64,000 bases of DNA, from NCBI RefSeq assembly GCF_000282615.1, contig NZ_AKIY01000017.1:1-64000 (forward strand), in the 5' to 3' direction. This DNA comes from Bradyrhizobium sp. YR681 (lineage in GTDB: Bacteria > Pseudomonadota > Alphaproteobacteria > Rhizobiales > Xanthobacteraceae). Positions 1 through 7,101 of this stretch are shown piece by piece; the first letter of the stretch is position 1; each line of letters begins with the position of its first letter. The position numbers were made by a program, and so were the translations under genes. The notes under the pieces were generated by a model that was not told the DNA's origin, did no database searches, and saw nothing but the letters and a program-made list of their open reading frames with translations.

Positions 1-1059
1 GATCGCTGCGGCGGCCGCGATCGGGTCTGCCAGGCTGCCGTTAGCGGCACTTTGCGCAGCCGAGGGCACGCTTCTCGTGCGCACGGACGAAGCCCAGTCG
101 TTCAATCCGCGACTGGGCTCAGGGGCAAGAAGTGCCTCGAGCGGAAACCGCACGAATGGAAACGAAGACGTGCCGCCACTCGTCCCGGAGGTCGTCGTCC
201 GCTGCACCGCTGCGAAATCGCTCGCACCAAGACCATTTCCACCGTCAGTTCGGCTAAGGGCGCCACTTCTGCCGGATGTCGCCGGTCCGCGTACATTACC
301 CAGACCGCTCCAATTGCCGAAGCGATCTGAGAGGTCCCAAGGCGCGGCTCCTGAGGTGGGAGGCGAGTTGTCCAGCGCCTGTTGGGCACGTATCGTTCCG
401 TCGACAAAGGGGATCGGCGCGGTTCTTGGCGCTCCGCCAATGCGCCGGGCGGCATCCGGCGACAACACATTTGGCGAGGCAGGACGCTCCGGCCAACTCG
501 TCGCCCCGAACGCCGGCTCCACGGCTTGCGTCTGCGCGAGAGAGCGAATCGGTTGGGCTCCAGCACCCCATTGCTCACCCCCTTGCTTGGGCTGAGGTGC
601 AGCATCTGCCATCTTCTTGTTTGCCCAGGCTATGACCCAACTGGCTGTCTTGCCACGAAGGAAAGGATTGGCCTGGATGGCGTTGTCGTCGAGGATCGAT
701 TCCACCGGCGTATTCGGATCTGCCTTCATCAGTTTGACACCGCCGCCCGGGCCGGCAAAGTGCATGAGATAGGTCGAGGTCGGCGTGACGGGAACGCCGG
801 CCCGACGAAGCCTCGCTCCGTTCTCTGCCGCATACCTGGCCGTCATCTCCTTCGAAAGGTCGGCGTTTTTCCGAAGCTCGAGAATCTCCGCGTCGGATTT
901 GTCTTTCGCCAGGTCGTGCCGGTAGCGCTTGATCATATCAAGCCAGGTCCCGTTGATGAACTGCCCGAGCCCGAGTGCGCTCGAGGTCTTGTTCGGGTTG
1001 TTCGCCTTCTTCAGATCGCCGCTGCTCTCGGCTGAAATGATCTTGTCATGAATATCCAT
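1..1059 (-). CDS. Lysozyme/lytic transglycosylase-fold protein, putative antibacterial effector (partial, runs off left edge)
   Basis: An open frame begins with ATG at 1059 and stays open for 353 codons to the window edge, so the C-terminus is missing. Residues 11-14 (ESSG) followed by SALGLGQF and NGTWLDM are the catalytic-Glu region of SLT/goose-lysozyme-like enzymes, which cleave peptidoglycan glycan strands. Glu11 is the likely catalyst. The fold occupies about residues 1-150; the rest is low-complexity Pro/Ser/Gly-rich, with a DRFGNW motif at 245-250 that recurs in the proteins at 2949-3794 and 8784-10433. There is no signal peptide. The next gene upstream on the same strand is a tandem lysozyme inhibitor, which argues for an effector/immunity pair. 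A phage virion-associated muramidase is the main alternative, given the terminase and portal genes nearby. Confidence 0.75.
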   Translation of the reverse strand, partial: MDIHDKIISAESSGDLKKANNPNKTSSALGLGQFINGTWLDMIKRYRHDLAKDKSDAEILELRKNADLSKEMTARYAAENGARLRRAGVPVTPTSTYLMHFAGPGGGVKLMKADPNTPVESILDDNAIQANPFLRGKTASWVIAWANKKMADAAPQPKQGGEQWGAGAQPIRSLAQTQAVEPAFGATSWPERPASPNVLSPDAARRIGGAPRTAPIPFVDGTIRAQQALDNSPPTSGAAPWDLSDRFGNWSGLGNVRGPATSGRSGALSRTDGGNGLGASDFAAVQRTTTSGTSGGTSSFPFVRFPLEALLAPEPSRGLNDWASSVRTRSVPSAAQSAANGSLADPIAAAAAI

Positions 1060-1246
1060 CTGGTCCCCACAAACGAGAACAGCGGCCCGAGAGGACCGCT
1101 GTTCAATTCCAGCGATTGAAATTTTCCCTGCACCAGCCGCACCAAAGCGCAGCCGAGCCTCGATCTCGTCAACGATCGTCGATCAGCAATCGAGCCAGGA
1201 ACCGTCACACCATTGTAGAGGTTTCCCGCGCTGCAACTTCATCCCC

Positions 1247-2062
1247 TTACTTGCCAGCAGGAACTCCCCACTTGCGGTCGTCAGGATCGAGCTCCCCTCT
1301 CATCACCGCGGCCTGCGCACCGCTCGGCGCACCGAGGTAGGACATCACCCCCTCATGGACGAGCACACCCCACGCCTGGGTGCCGTTCGGCGCAAACATG
1401 ACGGCCAGGTGGGTGTTGGCGCAACTGTATTCCTTAGCGCAGACCGTGAACACCTCGTACGTGACCCCGTCAATGTCCACCAGCTCGGCCGGGGTACTGT
1501 TGTAAGCAACATCATTCTGGGCGAGAACATCACGGGCCCAGCGCGGCAGCTTGCCGGCATGCTCGACCAGAATCTTCGACGCTTGCGCGTAGGCCGGCTT
1601 CTTGAGCACGTCGAACAGAAAGGGGGTCGTCACCTTCGGTGGAGGCTCTGCAACATATAGCTGTCGTTTCAGCACCGCCTGCTGCGCATCACTTGGAGAT
1701 CCCAGGAAGGACACGACTCCCTTTTCGTTGAGCCCGGCCCACGCCTGCGTGGCGTTCGGGGCAAACATGACAACAATTGAGGTATCGCTGCACTTTGCCA
1801 CGCTCACGCACATGCCAAACAGCTCGTAGCTGGTTCCGGCAATGTCCGTGGTGATTCGAACGCTACTCGCATAAGCACCGTTCCTCTTGAGGATTTCCCG
1901 AGTCCAGGCCGGCGCGTCGTCGAGCAGCTTCGTCAACGTCTGCACATAGGCCGGCTTGTTCAAGACCCCGGACAGATAACCGATCGCCATTGCAGGCGAG
2001 TACGCGACACACATCGTCACCAGGGCCGCCGCCATCACGATCCAACGAAACTGCCGCCGCAT
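1247..2062 (-). CDS. Secreted protein with two tandem Ivy-type lysozyme-inhibitor domains (putative immunity protein)
   Basis: The protein has 271 residues and an N-terminal signal peptide (MRRQFRW, then a hydrophobic stretch ending near AMA). The ATG at 2062 is chosen because GAGGGAGT lies just upstream and the signal peptide starts there; an earlier in-frame start at 2176 adds unlikely sequence. Two homologous units follow. Each has a paired-Cys segment (MCVSVAKC; VCAKEYSC), then VMFAPN.TQAW, then a SFLG/SYLG-P-S element. This Cys pair, VMFAP..QAW and LG.PS order fits the Ivy (inhibitor of vertebrate lysozyme) family, periplasmic proteins that block lysozymes. Domain duplication is unusual. 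Its position directly upstream of the lysozyme-fold gene suggests it protects the producer from that enzyme (inference). Confidence 0.8.
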   Translation of the reverse strand: MRRQFRWIVMAAALVTMCVAYSPAMAIGYLSGVLNKPAYVQTLTKLLDDAPAWTREILKRNGAYASSVRITTDIAGTSYELFGMCVSVAKCSDTSIVVMFAPNATQAWAGLNEKGVVSFLGSPSDAQQAVLKRQLYVAEPPPKVTTPFLFDVLKKPAYAQASKILVEHAGKLPRWARDVLAQNDVAYNSTPAELVDIDGVTYEVFTVCAKEYSCANTHLAVMFAPNGTQAWGVLVHEGVMSYLGAPSGAQAAVMRGELDPDDRKWGVPAGK

Positions 2063-2237
2063 GCTTACTCCCTCAAACGCTCCACACCGTGGGACATCAC
2101 TACCATAGGTGGCACATGCTCGTACACCTGCGGCGAGGTCGGCAGGCCCCGGCACAACGATCCCCACGTTCATCATCTTGCAAATGCTTCCCCGTAGTCA
2201 AACGCGAAGAGGAGCCCGGTGAGCAGACCCGTCGCCC

Positions 2238-2870
2238 TCAAGACGAGGCCAAAGCGCCGTCGGTGGCCTCCCGGTTCGCCGCGGCCTTGGCGCCCAAGGG
2301 CATCGTCTGGGACATATTTTTCTGATCGGTCATGTCATGCACCGTATGCGCCACGATCTTCATCGCACCGTTCGATTCCGCGACATCCTGGGCGAGCAGT
2401 GCGAACTGGTCGTCGGTGAGATCGTAGTAAGTCTCGCGGCTCTCTTCCTCCCGCTCTTCCCACCAGACCTTGACGATTCCGGCCTTCGACAGCAGCGCGT
2501 CCTTGATGAAGGAATAGAGGACCATGAAGCCGCCGTTCTGCTGCATGAAGACGTGATTGACGTAGTCCGTCTCCTGTTGCGCGGCCGCGACGTCCTCGGG
2601 GCCGACCGGCTCGAAGCGCACGACCTCATCGGAGCCGGCGAAGATGTCCATCAACGACGGCATCAGGCCTTCGATGGTATCGGCGACGTCGGTCGACACC
2701 GCGCGCGAGCGGCCGTCCTGCGCCGGCATGTCCTTGCGCATGTCGCCAAGGTAATAGTCCATCGCGTCCGCCCGCTCCTCGGCAAGCCGCGCCGCCGACA
2801 TCGCGGCGAGCGCATTTGCCTTCTCGGCGGCGAGCATCGCCTTGACTTCGGAGATCGACATTTTGGCCAT
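2238..2870 (-). pseudogene. Phage portal protein, N-terminal fragment
   Basis: The 210-residue frame starts at ATG 2870 behind AAGGTGG. Its first 180 residues or so look like the N-terminus of P22-type portal proteins: an acidic helical start, a LMPSLMDIFAGSDEVVRFEP segment, then a VNHVFMQQNGGF region and IKDALLSKAGIVKVWW. Portal proteins form the dodecameric DNA channel at the capsid vertex and normally run 600-700 residues. Here the frame ends soon after an AHTVHDMTDQ segment with an unrelated tail, so roughly two thirds of the gene is missing and the product cannot form a portal. It lies between the Ivy-type gene and the papain-like effector, which suggests effector modules replaced the rest of the phage head operon. 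The family call is from recognisable sequence style; the truncation is direct. Confidence 0.65.
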
Positions 2871-2948
2871 GGACCACCTTTCGGATCAGCACTTGTTCGC
2901 GGCAGCGAACGGGCACGCAGTAATCGAGCGCGGCAAACTTGAATGGCC

Positions 2949-3794
2949 TCACCCGCCAATTCGCTCGTTGAATCCAGAGAACGGCAGGTAGGGCACTGGC
3001 GAAGTGCCTGCTGTGAAGACGTCCGCCGCGTTCGGAGCCGCCTGCCGGGTCAGTCTGCGCATGTCGCTGCGACGTGCGGCACCGGGCGCATCGGGAGCGT
3101 TGTCCTCGAGCGTATCGCGAGCAGGCGCGCTTCCGGTCGGGGATGCCATCCAGCGGCCGAACCTCTCTGCAAACGACGCACCCTGATCCGGCTGCGCCGC
3201 ATCGTCACGGCCTTGAGCGGGTGGCAAGCGTCGCACACGCTCCGAAGGCGTATCGTATCCGCCGCCGATATAGGCGTAATCCCGCTGGAGATCGCGGAGC
3301 GCGTCCGGGATCGGCAGCGGGTGCTGTCGCATGACCTTCGCTTTTGGATCGCGCGCCAGCGTGTCGGCAATATCGGAGAGATACTCATCGTTGATCCCGG
3401 GAAGCACATAGAGTCCCGCATTTACGCCGGCTGCCCGCATGATGCGATCCACGATCGTCGTACAAACGCGGGGATCCAGCTTCAAGGCGTTGTACCAGCG
3501 TCCCTCGCGGCCGATGCGATCGATCTCGGCATGCGCGGCGCGTGCCTGTTCTGCGGTGATCGGCACCGTATAGGTCCGATGGTCCTCGCCGAACACATTG
3601 GAGAAATCAGAAGGCAGCGACGTCGTTCCCGTTGGAACGGTATGGACGTCAAGCTTGCCGGGCCAGATCGGCATGTTGTGCTTTCCCGGACCGAAGCCTG
3701 CGTAGGTCTGCCCCGACGGATCGGTCAGGGTGACGGCCGCATGACCGACCCCATACGGATTGAGTTGAATTGTCAGCGCATGTCGATCCGGCAT
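2949..3794 (-). CDS. Papain-like (NlpC/P60-LRAT type) putative effector with shared C-terminal tag
   Basis: The 281-residue protein starts at ATG 3794, chosen for the CAGGAGCGATCG ribosome-binding site before it. Residues 1-125 resemble permuted papain-like enzymes: a GVGHAAV motif (His18) on a beta hairpin, then a YNAL segment and RVCTTIVDRIM (Cys111). Such His-Cys folds act as amidases, peptidases or acyltransferases, and many are interbacterial toxins. Residues 208-281 form a separate C-terminal module, beginning FAERFGRW, containing DMRRLTR and SPVPYLP, and ending at the stop. It aligns without gaps to residues 416-489 of the AHH nuclease at 8784-10433. There is no signal peptide. Two small membrane-protein genes lie directly upstream on the same strand. 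Enzymatic class is inferred from two motifs only. Confidence 0.55.
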   Translation of the reverse strand: MPDRHALTIQLNPYGVGHAAVTLTDPSGQTYAGFGPGKHNMPIWPGKLDVHTVPTGTTSLPSDFSNVFGEDHRTYTVPITAEQARAAHAEIDRIGREGRWYNALKLDPRVCTTIVDRIMRAAGVNAGLYVLPGINDEYLSDIADTLARDPKAKVMRQHPLPIPDALRDLQRDYAYIGGGYDTPSERVRRLPPAQGRDDAAQPDQGASFAERFGRWMASPTGSAPARDTLEDNAPDAPGAARRSDMRRLTRQAAPNAADVFTAGTSPVPYLPFSGFNERIGG

Positions 3795-3913
3795 CGATCG
3801 CTCCTGAACTCGGCGCCTGCCCCCGCGGAGCCCCGGCGCACTGGAATAGGGACGTTTCATTCATCGAAAGGCGCGCCGGCGGTGCGGCCAGCCCGTCGAT
3901 CAGGCACCAGGAC

Positions 3914-4258
3914 TCATCGATCGTCCCCGCGGACGCGGTCGAACCACCAATGATCGATACGCCTCAGCGTCGGCGCGATGCTGATGATGATCTGCTCGAG
4001 GATGCATCCGGACAAATAAGCGACGGCGAAACTCACGAGATACACGCCGACGCCAACGACGGGATAATAGTTGACGAGCAGCCACTCCATCGGCGCTTCC
4101 GGCATGGCTCCAACGACCAACCAGCCGGGAAGAGCGCTGAGTGCCAGAAAAAATCCACGCGTCTTGCCGTCAAGCGCGAGATAGGCCACGGCGAGCATGA
4201 ACAGAACATAAGACGCATAGAGGCCAACGCAGATCAGGCCACCTCGATTGAACTTCAC
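3914..4258 (-). CDS. Small multi-span membrane protein, candidate immunity protein
   Basis: The 114-residue protein starts with GTG at 4258, behind a strong AGGAGG ribosome-binding site. It has about three to four hydrophobic segments: residues 8-28, 36-52, 62-82 and possibly 84-96, followed by a short polar tail ending VRGDDR. I do not recognise a named family. It is encoded 119 bp upstream of the papain-like effector on the same strand, and 37 bp after another small membrane protein. In the other two effector sets in this window the gene just upstream looks like an immunity protein, so the same role is inferred here. Membrane immunity proteins usually protect against effectors acting in the periplasm. 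A phage holin is an alternative. Confidence 0.6.
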   Translation of the reverse strand: MKFNRGGLICVGLYASYVLFMLAVAYLALDGKTRGFFLALSALPGWLVVGAMPEAPMEWLLVNYYPVVGVGVYLVSFAVAYLSGCILEQIIISIAPTLRRIDHWWFDRVRGDDR

Positions 4259-4295
4259 GCCCCTTGCCTCCTGTCATCCGCGATCGCGTCTCGCC

Positions 4296-4556
4296 TCAGG
4301 CCCGTCCGAAAGCGGTATAGATGGCCAACGCCGCGGCCAGCAGCACGAGGATACAAATCCCAAATCCGATCCAGCCGGCAGCCCCCTGTCGCAATTCGAA
4401 ACGTCCATTCGCGTCACGGCGATAACACGGCCATCGCAACGGCTGTGAGACCGCATTGAAGGGCTCAACATAGATCCGTCCAAAGGAGAGGAACGGCAAG
4501 ACGGCTCGGGCCACCGCGTATCCGATCAGGTCGACCAGTATTTTGAACGCCGACAT
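4296..4556 (-). CDS. Small membrane protein, candidate immunity or phage-associated protein
   Basis: The 86-residue protein starts at ATG 4556. It has an N-terminal amphipathic or membrane segment (residues 5-25), a polar centre containing SFGRIYVEPF and RRDANGRFELRQG, and a C-terminal hydrophobic helix at about 60-82. I do not recognise a named family. It sits between the terminase gene and the membrane-protein gene at 3914-4258, with a 37-bp gap to the latter, so the two probably share a transcript. It could be a second immunity component of the papain-like effector set or an unrelated cargo gene. The ribosome-binding site is weak. Confidence 0.5.
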   Translation of the reverse strand: MSAFKILVDLIGYAVARAVLPFLSFGRIYVEPFNAVSQPLRWPCYRRDANGRFELRQGAAGWIGFGICILVLLAAALAIYTAFGRA

Positions 4557-4645
4557 CGCAAACTCGCGCAGCGGTAGAGACTACACTCCATAGAACATAA
4601 CAAGAACATCGTCAACCCCAGGTTTTATCGCGACCCGCTCGTTAC

Positions 4646-5932
4646 TCACACCCAGCCCTGCTCGGCATAGCGGATTGGCCGGTTGAACGCCGATACCCTG
4701 CCCGGCTGCTCGTAGCAGATCGCCATCAATCCCAGCGCATCCGCGGCATGGCTCGACCAGTCGTGCTCGGGGCCGAGACCGATATCGCGCGCCTCGTCCT
4801 TGCGCTCGTGATAGAAGCCGAGCGCTTCGCGGCCGGGCTCCGTCGTGTCCTTGTTGAACCAGAGCTGCGGTCCCAGTCGCCGCAGCGCCTCGATCCGCAT
4901 CATCGCCGCGCCCGGCCCCTGGTTCTTCACCGGAGGCTCGACCGTGAAGCCGGCCTCGCGCAGATGATCCTCATAGCGCTTGCCGGTGATGTTGTTGGCG
5001 GCGATGCCGTCATGCGGAAGGTAGAGGACGGCGTTGTCGTAGCCGCGCGAGCGCAGCCAGTTGACGTGAAATGCCAGCACCTGGCCGACGCTCTCGTAAT
5101 AATCGAGAATGCGAACTTCGTTCCCGACCCACTGCACGATCCAGATCGCGAACGCATCCGCCGCAGCGCCTGCGCCGCCGATATCGATGAAGGCGCGCAG
5201 CGGCAACAGCGGATCCGCCGCGACCTTGCCGATCCGCCCCTGCGCCTGCGCCTCGGATAGCAGCGAGGCGAAGTAGGCGCCCTCGAAGGCGCGCGCATAC
5301 TCGCCCTCCCAGATGTGATCGTAGCGCTCCGGATAGAGCTTCTGGTCGAGCAACCGCTCCTCCTCCAGCACATCGGGAAACCAGGGATTGTCGCGCCAGT
5401 TCGCCTTCACGACCACAGCCCCCTCCGGCTGGCGCCCGCGCAGGAAATCGTCGATCGCATCGCTCTTGCGGCGCGGGTTCCAGCTCGCCCACAGCTCGGA
5501 GTCCCTGGCGCGGATCGTCGGCCGCAGCAGCGCGAGGCTGCGTGCGCTCAGGCTTTGCGCCTCGTCGATCCAGGCGATGCGAAACCCCTCCAGGGATTTG
5601 ATCGAGTCGGCCGTGTGATCCTGAACCCCGCGGAAGATGATCAGCCCGTCGCCGGGCGTCTCGATCTTGTCGCTGAAGAGCCTGAAGCCATGGCCGAGAC
5701 CGAGGCTGCCGATCTTGCCCTCGATCAGCCGCTTCGAGGACTGCGCCAGCGTCCGCTGCGCCTCGCGGATGCAGACCGCGAGCGTGCCGCGATCGGCCTG
5801 GCAGGTCTCGACCAGGAGTTCGCCGAAGAAATGCGACTTGCCCGAGCCGCGCCCGCCGTAGACGCCCTTGTAGCGCGCTGGCTTGAGCAGTGGTTCGAAT
5901 ATCTTGGCGGTCGGAATTTTCAGGATGGACAA
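4646..5932 (-). CDS. Phage terminase large subunit (packaging ATPase/nuclease)
   Basis: The product is the motor that cuts and pumps DNA into phage heads. From a TTG start at 5932 the protein has 428 residues, the usual size; the frame extends upstream to an ATG at 6049, but that extension is Arg/Ala-rich and looks non-coding. The ATPase has a Walker A GGRGSGKS at residues 26-33 and a Walker B WIDEAQ at 121-126. The RNase-H-like nuclease has Asp in FIDIGG (about 250), Asp in LPHDG (about 308) and a C-terminal HAADAL element near 400, as in the Terminase_3/PBSX group. It appears complete, although the portal gene is truncated. A small-terminase-like gene lies upstream on the same strand. Confidence 0.85.
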   Translation of the reverse strand: MSILKIPTAKIFEPLLKPARYKGVYGGRGSGKSHFFGELLVETCQADRGTLAVCIREAQRTLAQSSKRLIEGKIGSLGLGHGFRLFSDKIETPGDGLIIFRGVQDHTADSIKSLEGFRIAWIDEAQSLSARSLALLRPTIRARDSELWASWNPRRKSDAIDDFLRGRQPEGAVVVKANWRDNPWFPDVLEEERLLDQKLYPERYDHIWEGEYARAFEGAYFASLLSEAQAQGRIGKVAADPLLPLRAFIDIGGAGAAADAFAIWIVQWVGNEVRILDYYESVGQVLAFHVNWLRSRGYDNAVLYLPHDGIAANNITGKRYEDHLREAGFTVEPPVKNQGPGAAMMRIEALRRLGPQLWFNKDTTEPGREALGFYHERKDEARDIGLGPEHDWSSHAADALGLMAICYEQPGRVSAFNRPIRYAEQGWV

Positions 5933-6073
5933 TGGATGCGCTCGCTCGCCCCAGGCCAGGGCAGGCCTATGCGCCTGCGCCACATTGCGGACCAGTCTTC
6001 GTTGTTGGTATTCCGCGTTGCCTCCGCTTGTTGCAGCACTTGCGTGCAACGTGCCTGTGCCGGCTAACGTCGG

Positions 6074-6397
6074 TCATGGATCGGACGCAACATCATCGCT
6101 TGCGCTTCCGGGATACACGATGATCCGCTCGATGCGGTGGATCAATTCCAGCACGCCGTCTTCGCCGTTCTCGACCGGTTGCGCCGCCCTGCCCCAGCCG
6201 CGATCCAGGATCGCGTTGGCGGCCGAGACGCGCGCGGCCGGCGTTGCGTCGTCGCTGCGCATGATGCCGACCAGCACCCTGAGCGCCGTCCTGGTGTGGC
6301 TGCGCGCCAGCGAGCGGATTTCGGTCAGCGTGCGCGCACTGGACGTCTTCCGTCGCGCAGGCGCGCGGACCGGCTCACGCACAAGCGCAATCTCCAT
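6074..6397 (-). CDS. Small-terminase-like phage protein
   Basis: The 107-residue protein starts at ATG 6397 directly behind GAGGAG, in preference to longer in-frame extensions that read as Arg-rich non-coding sequence. The recognisable core is IRSLARSHTRTALRVLV, then a MRSDDATPAARVSAANAILDRGWGR segment, seen in small proteins encoded just upstream of large terminase genes in many alphaproteobacterial prophages. These are thought to be terminase small subunits that recognise phage DNA for packaging. The tail is acidic (VENGEDG) with a helical LIHRIERIIV. The gene ends about 140 bp before the large terminase start on the same strand, so the two form the 5' end of the remnant packaging operon. 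The function is inferred from position and family resemblance. Confidence 0.6.
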   Translation of the reverse strand: MEIALVREPVRAPARRKTSSARTLTEIRSLARSHTRTALRVLVGIMRSDDATPAARVSAANAILDRGWGRAAQPVENGEDGVLELIHRIERIIVYPGSASDDVASDP

Positions 6398-6405
6398 CTC
6401 CTCGA

Positions 6406-6477
6406 TCAAGACAACATCTCCCACAGCACGATTGCGACCAGGCCCGCGAGCGCGAGCGATATCAGATAGGCGGTCAT
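6406..6477 (-). CDS. Tiny single-span membrane peptide, first gene of the phage-remnant operon
   Basis: A 23-residue peptide begins at ATG 6477 behind a good GGGGAGAG ribosome-binding site and ends eight bases before the small-terminase-like start. It is nearly all one hydrophobic helix (MTAYLISLALAGLV), ending WEMLS. The strong ribosome-binding site and tight spacing argue that it is translated; no function is recognisable. Confidence 0.4.
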   Translation of the reverse strand: MTAYLISLALAGLVAIVLWEMLS

Positions 6478-6734
6478 CGTCTCTCCCCGACAGAAAAAAT
6501 GCGCGGCAGATCGCGAATGAGGCGCGATCGTTTCGGGCGCGAACCCTATCTCCGTGTCTCCGGAGACCGCAGCGGCGCGAGCGAACGGCGCTCGCACCGC
6601 GAGCCGGCACGTTCGCGCGTGCACGGCCAGCAATGGTTCGGACGGCGGCACGCCGATCGGCGCTGCCTGAACGCGTATCAGCTGAGTGCGTGGCCGTGTT
6701 GCGTGGCCACCGTCCGATTCCGCAAACTGGGTAC
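6478..6734. other. Intergenic, upstream of the phage-remnant operon
   Basis: No convincing gene is visible. Apparent frames crossing this stretch are Arg/Ser/Ala-rich and inconsistent. It should contain the promoter for the minus-strand operon starting at 6477, but I cannot pick a clear one. It ends at the first copy of the dispersed hairpin repeat. Confidence 0.4.
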
Positions 6735-6822
6735 GAAAAAACCCGCGGCGGAATGTGTCCCGCGCGGGTGTTACGAACTTTTCGATGATGCCACTATGCC
6801 AGTGTTTTGCCCGACGGGTCAA
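6735..6822 (-). repeat. Dispersed hairpin repeat, copy 1
   Basis: On the minus strand it reads TTGACC, a conserved block of about 35 bases including GTCGGGCAAAACACTGGCA, then a GC-rich hairpin (ACCCGCGCGG against CCGCCGCGGGT) and a run of T. The hairpin plus T-run is an intrinsic terminator. The same layout recurs at 6898, 8660, 11904 and 13074 in the same orientation. Confidence 0.8.
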
Positions 6823-6897
6823 CCGTTATTTCGTTTTTTACGAACTTAGATCGGCAACAGGCTTTCTGGAAGCCGGGCACCATCGATCGTCGACATG

Positions 6898-6982
6898 AAA
6901 AAGCCCGCCACGGAGTGTTCCGCGCGGGCCGAACCAGATTTTCGATGATGCCATTCTGCCAGTGTTTTGCCCGACGTGTCAA
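6898..6982 (-). repeat. Dispersed hairpin repeat, copy 2
   Basis: On the minus strand it begins TTGACACGTCGGGCAAAACA, continues to CATCATCGAAAA, and ends in a stem pairing GGCCCGCGCGG with CCGTGGCGGGC, then TTTTT. TTGACA followed 18 bases later by CAGAAT resembles a promoter, so the unit could encode a very short RNA ending at its own terminator (inference). It lies just upstream of the monooxygenase gene. Confidence 0.85.
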
Positions 6983-7101
6983 TCGAGCGCGAAGAGAGCA
7001 GCCCTTCCTCCCAACTCAATATGTGGTGCGCAAGGGGCTTGCTTCAAGTCCCCGACCATCGCGTAGAACCCCGGACCCGACAACAAGCCGAGGGGTCACG
7101 A

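Noticed and set aside
102-605. 167-codon frame on the minus strand near the left edge
   Set aside because: It is a different frame inside the lysozyme-fold gene, which is open through this whole stretch; composition is Arg-rich and shows no motif.
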